From Lachnospiraceae bacterium (GTDB lineage: Bacteria; Bacillota; Clostridia; Lachnospirales; Lachnospiraceae): 64,000 nt of DNA. This document shows positions 25,589 to 34,602 of this stretch, one piece after another. How positions within the stretch are numbered: position 1 is the stretch's first letter; the number at the start of each line of letters is the position of its first letter. The stretch lies in contig JAFRSU010000062.1 of NCBI GenBank assembly GCA_017427415.1, positions 1 through 64,000 on the forward strand. The letters are read 5' to 3'. A program made the position numbers and the translations under genes. Under the pieces are notes generated by a model. It saw only the letters and a list, made by a program, of their open reading frames with translations. It did no database searches and was not told where the DNA came from.

Positions 25589-26950
25589 ATGGCTAAAGCA
25601 AAAAGTGTATTTTTCTGTAAGGAATGCGGATATGAGAGCCCTAAATGGGTAGGACAGTGTCCTGCGTGCAAGGCATGGGATTCGATGGTAGAGGAGCCTA
25701 ATGCGGGTAAGAAGAGCGTGAATAAGGCAGCGGCTTCATCCCCTGTTAAAAGGGCGATGCCCGAAAAACTTTCAGCCGTAAAGGTGCAGAATGACATAAG
25801 GATAGTGACTGGTGTAGAGGAGTTTGACAGGGTGCTCGGCGGAGGTATAGTGGATTCGTCGCTCGTGCTTGTGGGCGGTGACCCCGGTATCGGAAAATCC
25901 ACGCTCCTGCTTCAGATATGCAGGATACTGGCAGGCATGGATGTGGATGTGCTTTATATCTCGGGCGAGGAATCGGTCGGACAGATAAAGATGAGAGCAG
26001 ACAGGCTGGGAGACTTTAAGGGCGATATAGAGCTTCTCTCGGAAAACAACCTGGATAATATAGAAGAACTTGTAATAGAAAAGAAACCCAGAGTGGTCGT
26101 GATAGATTCAATACAGACCATGTTCAGGGAGGATATAGCTGCAGCTCCCGGAAGTGTGAGCCAGGTAAGGGAGACTACAGGTTCGCTCTTAAGACTCGCC
26201 AAGGGTTACGGTATCACGATATTTATCGTAGGACATGTCACCAAGGAAGGCGTGGTGGCAGGTCCGAGAGTGTTGGAGCATATGGTGGATACCGTGCTCT
26301 ACTTTGAGGGTGATAATTCCACGGACTACCGTGTGCTGCGTGCCGTAAAGAACAGATTCGGTTCCACCAATGAGGTGGGCGTGTTTGAGATGAGAGGGGA
26401 CGGGCTTAAAGAAGTACGTAATCCTTCGGAATACATGCTGCAGGGAACTCCCATCGGGGAACCTGGCTCGGTCATCACAGCCACTATGGAAGGCACCAGG
26501 CCTATCATGCTCGAAATACAGGCCCTCTGCTGCCAGACCGCACTCAACATCCCGAGAAGGACCGCTGTGGGTATAGATTATAACAGGGTAAACCTTCTTA
26601 TGGCAGTCTTGGAGAAAAAGCTCGGACTTAAGCTTTCCTTCTGCGATGCCTATGTAAATGTAGCGGGCGGCATGAAGGTAAACGAACCGGCGCTTGATCT
26701 TGCCATAGTCATGGCACTTCTTTCAAGCTATTCAAACAAAGCATTGGGAGAGAAAACGATAGTGTTCGGTGAAGTGGGACTGACAGGTGAGATACGAGGC
26801 GTATCCCAGGCCGAACAGCGTGCGGCTGAGGCTGCGCAGCTCGGATATGAAAAGATCATCCTTCCGAAAGTAAATCTTAAATCGGTAAGCCGAAGTGGAC
26901 TTAAGCTCACCGGAGTCGGACATATTACAGAGCTGATGAGACTGTTCTAA
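25589..26950 (+). CDS. radA: DNA repair protein RadA (Sms)
   Basis: The 453-residue branch-migration ATPase has all parts: an N-terminal C4 zinc finger (CKEC...CPAC, residues 11-30), RecA-like core with Walker A GDPGIGKST, the RadA signature KNRFG, and a C-terminal Lon-protease-like fold (about 345-450, AGGMKVNEPALDLAIV). It promotes strand exchange and recombination intermediate processing. AAAGGAGAG precedes ATG 25589. It may head a transcript with the PQQ-type gene 34 bp downstream. Confidence 0.96.
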   Translation: MAKAKSVFFCKECGYESPKWVGQCPACKAWDSMVEEPNAGKKSVNKAAASSPVKRAMPEKLSAVKVQNDIRIVTGVEEFDRVLGGGIVDSSLVLVGGDPGIGKSTLLLQICRILAGMDVDVLYISGEESVGQIKMRADRLGDFKGDIELLSENNLDNIEELVIEKKPRVVVIDSIQTMFREDIAAAPGSVSQVRETTGSLLRLAKGYGITIFIVGHVTKEGVVAGPRVLEHMVDTVLYFEGDNSTDYRVLRAVKNRFGSTNEVGVFEMRGDGLKEVRNPSEYMLQGTPIGEPGSVITATMEGTRPIMLEIQALCCQTALNIPRRTAVGIDYNRVNLLMAVLEKKLGLKLSFCDAYVNVAGGMKVNEPALDLAIVMALLSSYSNKALGEKTIVFGEVGLTGEIRGVSQAEQRAAEAAQLGYEKIILPKVNLKSVSRSGLKLTGVGHITELMRLF

Positions 26951-26984
26951 ATGAGGTGTGATCAAAAGTTTGTGAGGAATACAT

Positions 26985-28718
26985 ATGTTTAAAAAGAAAA
27001 ACATCATAATAGCCGTCGTGGCTGTTGTGATATTAGCTGTATTGTTTATCGGCTTTAAACTCCTGGTAAAAGTCGGAAATCCGAAGTATTTTTATAACTA
27101 TCTGCACGATGCGGCAGGCAGCCGTGAGGTAGAAAGCTTTAAGTCCAATGCGGCGGGAGCCGATCTGGTAAAAGCTGCTCCTACCGAAAATACGGATCCT
27201 GATAAAAGAGGCGTGGTACAGCGTATAGAAGTAGACGGAACGCCGGTTGACAGCTTTAGCAGAGCTGACCGGATAGAATTTACGGATGAACTATTAAAAA
27301 GCATCTCGGATATACAGGGACTTGTAACCTTCAGGGGGAATTACTCCAGAACAAAATCATCTGCAGGAGCTCCCGAGCTTACAAAAGAGAAATTTTCCGA
27401 TAAGACCTGGACCTATGCCACAGGAAAGATACTAAAGAGCAATGCTGTGGACTACTGGTCAGGAAACGGCTGGACAGGACAGCCGGTTGTCATCAGGTGG
27501 GGTAAGAGCACCCGTGCGGTCATGAATATGTATGATACCTTTAAGGAAAAGGAAGGACTGATAGAGGTGATATACCCCGGTATGGACGGCAATATCCGTT
27601 TCCTTGATATGGAGACCGGAGAAGAGACCAGACCTGTCATACATGTCGGGATGACCTTTAAGGGTACGGCTTCCATATATCCTGACGGTAAGACGCCATT
27701 ACTGTTCTGCGGTTCGGGCGATGCACAGAGCGGTCCATTCGGTGAAAATGTTTCCCAGAGATTTTATATATACAGCCTGCTGGACGGATCCCTGCTTTAT
27801 GAGGGCGGATATAATGATACATTCGCACCCAGAACATGGCATGCTTATGACAGTTCACCCATCATAGATCCTGTGACGGATACACTTATCTATCCGGGTG
27901 AAAACGGTGTCATATATACCATGAAGCTTAATACGCAGTATGATGAAGCGGTAGGGACTTTGAAGGTTGATCCTTCAGACATAGTTAAATTTTCGTTTGA
28001 TATCCCGGATAAATACAAGGAAGGCGGCATGTTATGGGGCAGTGAAAGCAGTGCCGCTGTATGGAACGGGTATCTCTTTATAGGAGACAACGGCGGTTCT
28101 GTATACTGTCTTGACCTTAATACCATGAAGATGGTATGGATCAATGATGTGGGTGAGGATATAAACGCATCCCCGATATTTGAGACGGATGGAGGGAACC
28201 ATTATCTGTATATCGCGACTACTCTTAAGTATGGTTACAACTCTCACAATATGGGGAATGCGGCCATATATAAGCTGAACGCTATGACCGGTGAGATCAT
28301 CTGGAAAAAGCCTTATGAGGTACATACCGTTAAGGGATATGCGGGCGGCGTGCTGTCCACAGGTGCACTGGGGTCCGGGCTTTTATCGGATTATATATTC
28401 TATTCGGTATCAAAAACACCCGGCTTAGAGGAAGGATATCTGGTAGCACTTGATAAATATACAGGTCAGGAAAAATGGAAAAAGTCACTTGATATGTATT
28501 CATGGAGTTCGACGGTATTCTTTACCTCTGAAAACGGAAAGAATTATCTGATACAGGGATGCCAGAACGGTGACCTGCTTCTTATGGATGCGAAAACGGG
28601 CGACACTCTTGATAAGCTCAACTTCGGCTCAGGCATAGAAGCTACTCCCGCATTATATGGGAACAGGCTTGTACTTGCTACCAGAAGTGAGAAGATCATA
28701 GGCGTTAAGATAGAATAG
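26985..28718 (+). CDS. Membrane-anchored PQQ-type beta-propeller protein
   Basis: The 577-residue protein has one N-terminal membrane helix (about 6-27) and a long extracytoplasmic part with repeated propeller blades of the PQQ/BamB kind. Examples are VYCLDLNTMKMVWINDVGEDINASPIF, IYKLNAMTGEIIWKKPYEV, LVALDKYTGQEKWKKSLDMYSWSSTVF and LLLMDAKTGDTLDKLNFGSGIEATPAL. No quinone-dehydrogenase catalytic residues are evident, so a scaffold or binding role is more likely. It lies 34 bp after radA and 15 bp before a binding-protein gene, suggesting a joint extracellular function with the latter. Confidence 0.8.
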   Translation: MFKKKNIIIAVVAVVILAVLFIGFKLLVKVGNPKYFYNYLHDAAGSREVESFKSNAAGADLVKAAPTENTDPDKRGVVQRIEVDGTPVDSFSRADRIEFTDELLKSISDIQGLVTFRGNYSRTKSSAGAPELTKEKFSDKTWTYATGKILKSNAVDYWSGNGWTGQPVVIRWGKSTRAVMNMYDTFKEKEGLIEVIYPGMDGNIRFLDMETGEETRPVIHVGMTFKGTASIYPDGKTPLLFCGSGDAQSGPFGENVSQRFYIYSLLDGSLLYEGGYNDTFAPRTWHAYDSSPIIDPVTDTLIYPGENGVIYTMKLNTQYDEAVGTLKVDPSDIVKFSFDIPDKYKEGGMLWGSESSAAVWNGYLFIGDNGGSVYCLDLNTMKMVWINDVGEDINASPIFETDGGNHYLYIATTLKYGYNSHNMGNAAIYKLNAMTGEIIWKKPYEVHTVKGYAGGVLSTGALGSGLLSDYIFYSVSKTPGLEEGYLVALDKYTGQEKWKKSLDMYSWSSTVFFTSENGKNYLIQGCQNGDLLLMDAKTGDTLDKLNFGSGIEATPALYGNRLVLATRSEKIIGVKIE

Positions 28719-28733
28719 ATTTGAGGAATCGGA

Positions 28734-29624
28734 ATGACTGTAAAAAACAAATTACTGACGGTACTGGCGGTATTTATTGTACTGCTGCTACTGGCCGGAG
28801 CGGGAGCTTTTAAGGCAGACACTGCAAAAGGCGGCGTAAAGGATATATCCGGGGTTAAGACCCTGGGCGGTATCGAAAGTGCGATGCCGGAAAACAGTGC
28901 TTTGGTATTTTTCGGAAGCACGTTGGGAAAAACACTTTCGAGCTACAAGGCATATAAAAATATGGATGCACTGCTCTTCGCATTAAAGAGCGGAGAAGTG
29001 GATGCCGTATGGACATGTGATGTTACAGCTGATTTCCTTATCCGTAAGGAAATGGGATTAAATAAACTGAATATCTCCGGCATGTCGGATATTCAGAAAA
29101 CAAAGGATGCACGATTCGAGTTTGGCATGGCACTAAAGGATACGGAAGCCTCAAAAAAGCTAAGGGACGATATAGATACCGTTCTTTCAGCTATGAAGAG
29201 CGATGGCAGCCTTAATGAGATAATACAAAAATACATATATTCAGCCTGGGACTTTGAGACGGATGAAGGAAAAGAAAAAAGGCTTTATGCTTCGGACATG
29301 AGATCAGTATCCGGCAAGAATACGATATATGTCGGTATAACCGGAGCTGTACCTCCTATCAACATGCTTGATGAGGACGGAAAGCCCTACGGATTCTGCG
29401 TGGCACTTATGGATGAGATAGGTATGCGGCTTGGCAGAGGGATAGAGTTTGTTGTACTTGATAACGAAACAGCTTTTACCTCACTTATGAAGGGTAAAGT
29501 AGATCTGATCTTTTCATACGGCACAGGTATGATCACCACGGAAAACAAAAAAAATTATATCATGACCGAAGGATATTATCCGATGGAGAGATATGAATTT
29601 CTTATATATGGTGAAAACAATTAA
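28734..29624 (+). CDS. Amino-acid-type ABC substrate-binding protein
   Basis: The 296-residue protein has an N-terminal hydrophobic segment (about 7-27, no lipobox) and a type 3 periplasmic-binding fold. The pattern TIYVGITGAVPPINMLDEDGKPYGFCVALMDEIGMRLG...LMKGKVDLIFSYGTG is the classical start of such a domain, yet it lies in the C-terminal half (from about residue 195). The N-terminal half (about 35-170) looks like the second half of another such domain (ALKSGEVDAVWTCD...FGMALKD...LNEIIQKYI). The order may reflect a circularly rearranged or truncated tandem. The permease gene follows by 79 bp, with a family A repeat in the gap. Confidence 0.75.
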   Translation: MTVKNKLLTVLAVFIVLLLLAGAGAFKADTAKGGVKDISGVKTLGGIESAMPENSALVFFGSTLGKTLSSYKAYKNMDALLFALKSGEVDAVWTCDVTADFLIRKEMGLNKLNISGMSDIQKTKDARFEFGMALKDTEASKKLRDDIDTVLSAMKSDGSLNEIIQKYIYSAWDFETDEGKEKRLYASDMRSVSGKNTIYVGITGAVPPINMLDEDGKPYGFCVALMDEIGMRLGRGIEFVVLDNETAFTSLMKGKVDLIFSYGTGMITTENKKNYIMTEGYYPMERYEFLIYGENN

Positions 29625-29651
29625 GTCATTCTGAGCGAAGTGAAGAATCTT
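29625..29651 (+). repeat. Dispersed repeat family A, single copy
   Basis: The copy begins GTCATTCTGAGCGAAGTGAA immediately after the stop codon of the binding-protein gene. Confidence 0.8.
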
Positions 29652-29703
29652 ATGACTTAAAAACTATGGACATCATCCGGATAACATATAGGAGAGAATA
29701 AAA

Positions 29704-30390
29704 ATGAGTTTTATAAATAATATTTTTAATGCCATATCTGACAACCTTATATCGGGCGGAGCATATTATCTGATAGCTAAGGCGGCTGTAGTAACTGTGC
29801 TGATAGCGGTACTTGCTTGGCTGATAGCAGGAGTGTTCGGCATAGGCATCAGTTATCTTATGAGCTATGAGAAGAAGGCTGTATCGCGTATAGCCAGAGC
29901 ATTTTGTTTCCTGTTCAGGAGCGTACCTGTCCTGCTCTCTTTATGGCTTCTTCATTACTGCATATTCGGCAGCAGTACTTTGAGCGGGATATTCAACACT
30001 TCTATTTCCATAGGATTGTTCGGTGCCGGTCATCTAGCTGAACTTTTGTCTGAAAGCGTAAAGAAGACTCAGGAGAGGATGAGCGGAAAAGTAAAGGGAA
30101 AGCTTAAGGGAGTATACTACAGTGTGGTAATCCCTCAGGCTATGGAGGATTCATTATTCCATATCAAGAGACTTGCGGTAATCATGTTGCAGTGGACGAC
30201 CGTAGCAGGTTACATCTCGGTAAACGACCTGACAGAGGTTATGTACGGTATCGGTCACAGGACCATGTATCCTTTCTTCTCGATAGCTTTTTCGATAATA
30301 CTTTATCTGCTCGCCACCATACTTGTGGAATGGATATTTAAGATATTAGGGAAGAAGCTTAAAGCATCAAATGATGGAGCTGATATTTAA
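29704..30390 (+). CDS. Amino-acid-type ABC transporter permease
   Basis: The 228-residue membrane protein has about five helices. It carries the polar amino-acid permease signature: FLFRSVPVLLSLWLLHY (the FRGTP-type segment) and a coupling loop YSVVIPQAMEDSLFHIKRLAVIMLQWTTVAGYI, analogous to the EAA loop. It should pair with the binding protein just upstream. No ATPase gene is adjacent, so an ATPase encoded elsewhere, or loss of the third component, must be assumed. GGAGAG precedes ATG 29704. Confidence 0.8.
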   Translation: MSFINNIFNAISDNLISGGAYYLIAKAAVVTVLIAVLAWLIAGVFGIGISYLMSYEKKAVSRIARAFCFLFRSVPVLLSLWLLHYCIFGSSTLSGIFNTSISIGLFGAGHLAELLSESVKKTQERMSGKVKGKLKGVYYSVVIPQAMEDSLFHIKRLAVIMLQWTTVAGYISVNDLTEVMYGIGHRTMYPFFSIAFSIILYLLATILVEWIFKILGKKLKASNDGADI

Positions 30391-30408
30391 GGTATTAATA
30401 AAACTATT

Positions 30409-30439
30409 GTCATCCTGAGCATAAGCGAAGGACCTTGAT
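30409..30439 (+). repeat. Dispersed repeat family A, diverged copy
   Basis: The copy begins TGTCATCCTGAGCATAAGCG in the gap before deoC and carries a small insertion relative to other copies. Confidence 0.65.
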
Positions 30440-30465
30440 CATGAAGAATATAAGGAGTACACAAT

Positions 30466-31134
30466 ATGGACAGAAACGTAATACTTTCAAGAGTTGATCA
30501 TACATTACTTGCACAGGGAGCTACATGGGAACAGATAAAAGGCATATGCGATGACGGAGTGAAATACGATACGGCCAGTGTATGCATACCCGCATCATAT
30601 GTTAAGCAGGCAAAGGAGTATATCGTAAGTACTTACCCGGATAAAGACCTTCCCGTATGTACTGTAATAGGCTTCCCCAACGGATACTCTACTACGGCAG
30701 TAAAGGTATATGAGACTGAGGACGCCATAAAAAACGGTGCCGATGAGATAGACATGGTCATCAATATCGGCTGGGTTAAGGACGGATTGTATACAAAAGT
30801 AGAGGAAGAGATAAAAGCGATAAAGGCGGTATGCGGGGATAAGATATTAAAGGTCATCATCGAGACGTGCCTGCTTACCGATGAGGAAAAAGTAGAAATG
30901 TGTAAGGTCGTTACCGCATCGGGAGCTGATTTTATTAAGACATCCACCGGGTTTGCCGGAGGCGGTGCTACATTTGCCGACGTGGAGCTTTTTGCAAAAA
31001 ATGTGGGAGCAGGGGTTAAGATCAAGGCAGCAGGCGGTATATCATCATTTGAGGATGCGGAAAGGTTTGTAGAGCTCGGGGCATCAAGACTCGGTACCAG
31101 CAGGCTGGTAAAGATCATGAAGCAGCAAGGGTGA
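30466..31134 (+). CDS. deoC: Deoxyribose-phosphate aldolase
   Basis: DeoC splits 2-deoxyribose-5-phosphate into glyceraldehyde-3-phosphate and acetaldehyde, recycling deoxynucleosides. The 222-residue class I aldolase barrel shows VDHTLL near the start, [25 protein letters not shown], the Schiff-base lysine in FIKTSTGF and the second active-site lysine in [16 protein letters not shown] precedes ATG 30466. Cytidine deaminase follows, a standard nucleoside-salvage pairing, although repeat sequences separate the two. Confidence 0.96.
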   Translation: MDRNVILSRVDHTLLAQGATWEQIKGICDDGVKYDTASVCIPASYVKQAKEYIVSTYPDKDLPVCTVIGFPNGYSTTAVKVYETEDAIKNGADEIDMVINIGWVKDGLYTKVEEEIKAIKAVCGDKILKVIIETCLLTDEEKVEMCKVVTASGADFIKTSTGFAGGGATFADVELFAKNVGAGVKIKAAGGISSFEDAERFVELGASRLGTSRLVKIMKQQG

Positions 31135-31155
31135 AAAGAAGCAGACTAAAAGCAT

Positions 31156-31217
31156 GTCATCCTGAGGAACGATAGTGACGAAGGATCTTAAAGATTCTTC
31201 GCTTCGCTCAGAATGAC
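31156..31217. repeat. Dispersed repeat family A, inverted pair forming a long hairpin
   Basis: One copy (31156-31189, GTCATCCTGAGGAACG...) faces a second copy in reverse (31192-31217, ...CGCTCAGAATGAC), so the 62 bp can fold on itself. The spurious upstream ATG for the cdd frame (31213) lies inside the second copy. Confidence 0.8.
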
Positions 31218-31239
31218 ACAGATAGGGGGGATTTATAGA

Positions 31240-31683
31240 ATGGAGAAGGGAAAATTGATAGAAAAGATTGAGAATAGGCTGCCGGAGCTCATAGAAAAAG
31301 CCATAGACATGAGAAACTACTCTTATGCACCATATTCAAAGTTCAGAGTCGGTGCAGCATTGCTTGCAAAAGACGGTAAGATATTCGGCGGCTGCAATAT
31401 CGAAAATGCCGCATACGGACCTTCCAACTGTGCTGAACGCACAGCTTTCTTCAAGGCTGTAAGTGAAGGTGTACAGGATTTTTCTGCCATAGTAATAGCG
31501 GGCGGACCTGAAGAGGGGATCAGGGATTTCTGTGCCCCGTGCGGAGTATGCAGACAGGTTATGGCGGAGTTCTGCGAGGCTGACAGTTTCCTTGTGATAC
31601 TGGCTAAGAGTGTGGAAGAGTATGAGGTGTATACCTTAAGTGAGCTTTTCCCCAAGAGCTTTTCACCTAGGGACCTGGGGTGA
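31240..31683 (+). CDS. cdd: Cytidine deaminase
   Basis: The enzyme deaminates cytidine and deoxycytidine to uridine forms. ATG 31240 follows AGGGGGG (31224-31230); an in-frame ATG at 31213 sits inside a repeat and is not used. The 147-residue product has the short tetrameric-type motifs: YSPYSKFRVGAAL-like YAPYSKFRVGAAL, the zinc-ligand and catalytic NCAERTAFF, and PCGVCRQVM supplying two more zinc cysteines. Confidence 0.95.
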   Translation: MEKGKLIEKIENRLPELIEKAIDMRNYSYAPYSKFRVGAALLAKDGKIFGGCNIENAAYGPSNCAERTAFFKAVSEGVQDFSAIVIAGGPEEGIRDFCAPCGVCRQVMAEFCEADSFLVILAKSVEEYEVYTLSELFPKSFSPRDLG

Positions 31684-31755
31684 TCCGTAAACGGCATTTT
31701 CACCAAATTTTCATAGAATAAACAACAAATGCACATAATTTCGCAATATATTTAG

Positions 31756-31784
31756 TTGCAATAAACGTTAAAATAGGCTATCCT
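31756..31784 (+). promoter_or_regulatory. Promoter of the VTC/DUF4956/Cthe_2159 operon
   Basis: TTGCAA (31756-31761), a 17-bp spacer and TATCCT (31779-31784) lie 30 bp before ATG 31814. Confidence 0.6.
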
Positions 31785-31813
31785 AATAGCGTTGTGTTTT
31801 ACGGAGGATCGGT

Positions 31814-32560
31814 ATGGCAGTGTTGCAGACGTTTGAACGCTACGAAAAAAAATACCTACTCGATCACGATCAGGAAGCCCGGTTCTTAAAAGCCATCGAA
31901 GGAAAGATGATACTCGATCAATATGGAGAGCATACCATCTGCAATATATATTTCGATGATGATAACTTCGAGCTTATCAGAGAGTCGCTGGAAAAGCCTC
32001 TCTATAAGGAAAAACTCAGATTAAGGACGTATGGGGTTCCCGAAAACGGTGATCATCAGGCGTTCGTTGAGATAAAGAAAAAGTATAAGGGCGTGGTATA
32101 TAAAAGAAGGATACCTTTGAAGCTCAAGGATGCCGAGGCATACCTTTATGAGGGTAAACGCCCGAAAAAGGATTCCCAGATATTAAGGGAGATAGACTGG
32201 TTTAAGACCGTACACGGAGGGTTGAAGCCCAAGGTAGTGCTCACATATGTGAGACGTGCTTTTTACGGAGCGGAAAATCCGGACTTCAGGATGACGATAG
32301 ACAGGGATATCACCTGCAGGTATACGGACCTTGATTTGACCAAGGGAGTATACGGGGATAAGCTGCTTCCGGAAGGAAGCTCTCTTTTGGAAATAAAGAT
32401 CCCCGGCATCATGCCTATGTGGATGAGCAGGATATTATCGGAACTGAAGATATATCCGGCTTCCTTTTCAAAGTACGGGACATATTATTCCAGGACTCCG
32501 GAGCTCTATCGTTCCATGCTTCACCGTTCCGGGCTTTTGGATGACGGTGAAGAAAAATAA
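31814..32560 (+). CDS. VTC-domain polyphosphate polymerase
   Basis: The 248-residue protein is a bacterial VTC (vacuolar transporter chaperone) domain, a tunnel-fold enzyme that in yeast makes polyphosphate from ATP. Visible signatures are FERYEKKYLLD at the start, CNIYFDDDNFELIRESLEKPLYKEKLRLRTYG, VFVEIKKKYKG-type AFVEIKKKYKGVVYKRR and a late LLEIKIPG strand; the basic residues and acidic metal ligands of the tunnel are present. ACGGAGG precedes ATG 31814. It heads an operon with a DUF4956 membrane protein and a Cthe_2159-type lipoprotein. That combination recurs in Firmicutes (often with CotH kinases) but has no settled role. Confidence 0.88.
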   Translation: MAVLQTFERYEKKYLLDHDQEARFLKAIEGKMILDQYGEHTICNIYFDDDNFELIRESLEKPLYKEKLRLRTYGVPENGDHQAFVEIKKKYKGVVYKRRIPLKLKDAEAYLYEGKRPKKDSQILREIDWFKTVHGGLKPKVVLTYVRRAFYGAENPDFRMTIDRDITCRYTDLDLTKGVYGDKLLPEGSSLLEIKIPGIMPMWMSRILSELKIYPASFSKYGTYYSRTPELYRSMLHRSGLLDDGEEK

Positions 32561-32589
32561 ATACAGGATGTAATTTCAGGAGGAAAAAA

Positions 32590-33261
32590 ATGTTTGGCAG
32601 TATCATCAAAACAACAGGGTCGATCGCAGGTTCGGAGTATCTGATATGCTCTGCGGTATCACTGGTATTCGGACTGATAGTCGCTCTGGTATTCATGTAT
32701 AAAAATACCTATTCAAAGAATATGGTAATAACCTTAGTCGTACTTCCTTATGTTGTACAGACCATGCTCATGCTGGTAAACGGCTCGATCGGTGCCGGTA
32801 TCGCGGTCATGGGCGCATTCAGTCTTGTACGTTTCAGGTCGGCACAGGGCAATGCCAGAGAGATCATGACGATATTCTATGCACTTACCATAGGACTTGC
32901 AATGTCACTCGGTTATATAGGTATCGCTGCATTTGTACTCGTTTTTGCAGGAGCAGTCATGATACTTCTCAATTCCTTTGATTTCGGTGTCATGAAGGGC
33001 ATGGACAGAAACTTAAAGATCATCATCCCCGAGGATATCGATTACGAGGGCGTATTTGATGATATATTTGAAAAGTACACAGCAAAGTTTGAACTTATAA
33101 AATGCAAGACCACCAATATGGGAAGTCTGTATGAGATAACCTATGATATCATCTTAAAGAAGGGTGTCAGCGAAAAGAGCTTTATCGATGAGATCAGATG
33201 CAGAAACGGCAACCTTACCGTTACCTGCGGCAGACCTCTCACCCCCCGAGATGAATTATAA
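32590..33261 (+). CDS. DUF4956 membrane protein
   Basis: The 223-residue protein has about four membrane helices (about 16-40, 46-66, 70-90, 97-125). It carries the conserved segment GAGIAVMGAFSLVRFRSAQGNAREIMTIFYALTIGLAMSLGYIG, and a soluble ferredoxin-like C-terminal half (about 140-223). DUF4956 proteins commonly accompany VTC-domain polymerases. CAGGAGG precedes ATG 32590. A membrane partner for polyphosphate or polymer export is a reasonable guess, but unproven. Confidence 0.88.
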   Translation: MFGSIIKTTGSIAGSEYLICSAVSLVFGLIVALVFMYKNTYSKNMVITLVVLPYVVQTMLMLVNGSIGAGIAVMGAFSLVRFRSAQGNAREIMTIFYALTIGLAMSLGYIGIAAFVLVFAGAVMILLNSFDFGVMKGMDRNLKIIIPEDIDYEGVFDDIFEKYTAKFELIKCKTTNMGSLYEITYDIILKKGVSEKSFIDEIRCRNGNLTVTCGRPLTPRDEL

Positions 33262-33279
33262 TTTGATGAGGTGTAAACA

Positions 33280-34461
33280 ATGAAAAAGAATTTTATAATT
33301 AAGACAGCAGCAGTGCTCATGAGCTTAACGCTCCTTACAGCATGCGGCAATACCGAAAACGAAGGAAGTAAGGATAATACTCCTGCAGTGACAAATGAGG
33401 CAGGTCAGCCTACAGCTGAAGTTACGGATGCCCCTTCTGTAACAGGCAGTGACGTACAGACTACCGACACTCCCGCACCGACAGATGCAGCCACACCTAC
33501 AGGAGCGGATGATGACACTCCCGAGATACTCGATCCTGAAGAGGGTTCCCGTATATACGGAGAGTACAAAAAGATAGAGATCGAGTATAAGACCAAGGAC
33601 CTTACAGCTACATACGATCCCACAGATGTTACATATCTTGAGTTTTCAAATGACGGCATAAAGGTATCCGGCAAAAAAGAAGTAGCTACAAGCAATATCA
33701 ACGGAAGACAGAAGGCCACCATTGAAAATAAGGGTACTTATGTTATATCCGGTGAATGTTCAAACGCACAGATCGTGGTAGAAGCGGATAAAGAAAAGGA
33801 TGTAAGGCTTGTGCTTAAAGGAGCAAAGCTCACATGTCCCGATTCAGCCGTTATATATGAGAAGCAGTGCGATAAGCTGGTCATCACATTGGATGAGGGC
33901 AGCGAGAACGAGATCACGGCGACATCCGAATTTGTATATGATGATCCCGAAAAGCAGAATCCCGATGCATGTGTATTTGCAAAGGATGACCTTGTTATAA
34001 ACGGTAAGGGATCGCTTAAGATCTCATCTAACGTATGTGAAGGAATACACAGCACCGACTCCCTTAAGATCATATCCGGGACATATGATATCCAGACTTT
34101 ACAGAGAGCCGTAAGAGCTAAGAAATATATCGCCATCAAGGACGGAAACATCACGATCAAGTCTGAAGAAGACAGCATCAGGACGACCAAGGATGATGAT
34201 GTGGCATTCGGACATATCGTGATCGAAGGCGGCAATATCAAGATAGAGACCAACTCGGAAGGTATCCAGGCTACCGGTACTGTACAGATAACCGGAGGAA
34301 CCGTTGATATCCATGACGAAGGCAAAAAGTCCAACGCCATCAAGTCTGACAGGATGATATATGTTGAGAATGCACAGGTTATAGTAGATTCGCTTAAGGC
34401 ATTAAAGGCTGAAGGCGGTATGATAGCTACAAAGGATGCTATCGTTGCAAGAGCTAAATAA
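33280..34461 (+). CDS. Cthe_2159-type carbohydrate-binding lipoprotein
   Basis: A lipobox (LLTAC, Cys22) follows a short signal. A Thr/Pro/Asp-rich linker (about 25-90) leads to a right-handed beta-helix repeat region (about 105-390) with recurring GTYVISGE, IEGGNIKIETNSEGIQATG and TGGTVDIHDEGK units, the layout of the polygalacturonate-binding Cthe_2159 family. It is third in the VTC/DUF4956 operon and is followed by a strong terminator. A longer paralogue lies at 42088-43407. An extracellular polymer-binding function at the cell surface is likely. Confidence 0.85.
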   Translation: MKKNFIIKTAAVLMSLTLLTACGNTENEGSKDNTPAVTNEAGQPTAEVTDAPSVTGSDVQTTDTPAPTDAATPTGADDDTPEILDPEEGSRIYGEYKKIEIEYKTKDLTATYDPTDVTYLEFSNDGIKVSGKKEVATSNINGRQKATIENKGTYVISGECSNAQIVVEADKEKDVRLVLKGAKLTCPDSAVIYEKQCDKLVITLDEGSENEITATSEFVYDDPEKQNPDACVFAKDDLVINGKGSLKISSNVCEGIHSTDSLKIISGTYDIQTLQRAVRAKKYIAIKDGNITIKSEEDSIRTTKDDDVAFGHIVIEGGNIKIETNSEGIQATGTVQITGGTVDIHDEGKKSNAIKSDRMIYVENAQVIVDSLKALKAEGGMIATKDAIVARAK

Positions 34462-34469
34462 TGACATTT

Positions 34470-34507
34470 ACAGGACTGCTCCGTTAATGCGGAGCAGTCC
34501 TGTTTGA
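34470..34507 (+). terminator. Terminator of the VTC operon
   Basis: A perfect 14-bp stem (34470-34483 with 34490-34503), 6-nt loop, then TTGACTT. The -35 element of the next promoter begins at 34504, directly at the base of this stem. Confidence 0.85.
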
Positions 34508-34532
34508 CTTAAAAGAAGGAATTTGATATACT
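34504..34532 (+). promoter_or_regulatory. Promoter of the phosphoesterase/two-component operon
   Basis: TTGACT (34504-34509), a 17-bp spacer and TATACT (34527-34532) with an extended TGA upstream of the -10. It abuts the preceding terminator. Confidence 0.75.
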
Positions 34533-34602
34533 TTTCCTTGTCGGGAAAACAATAAAGAGAACTAATACGATCTGGTACAGATATATAAAAGAAGAGGTTT
34601 AA

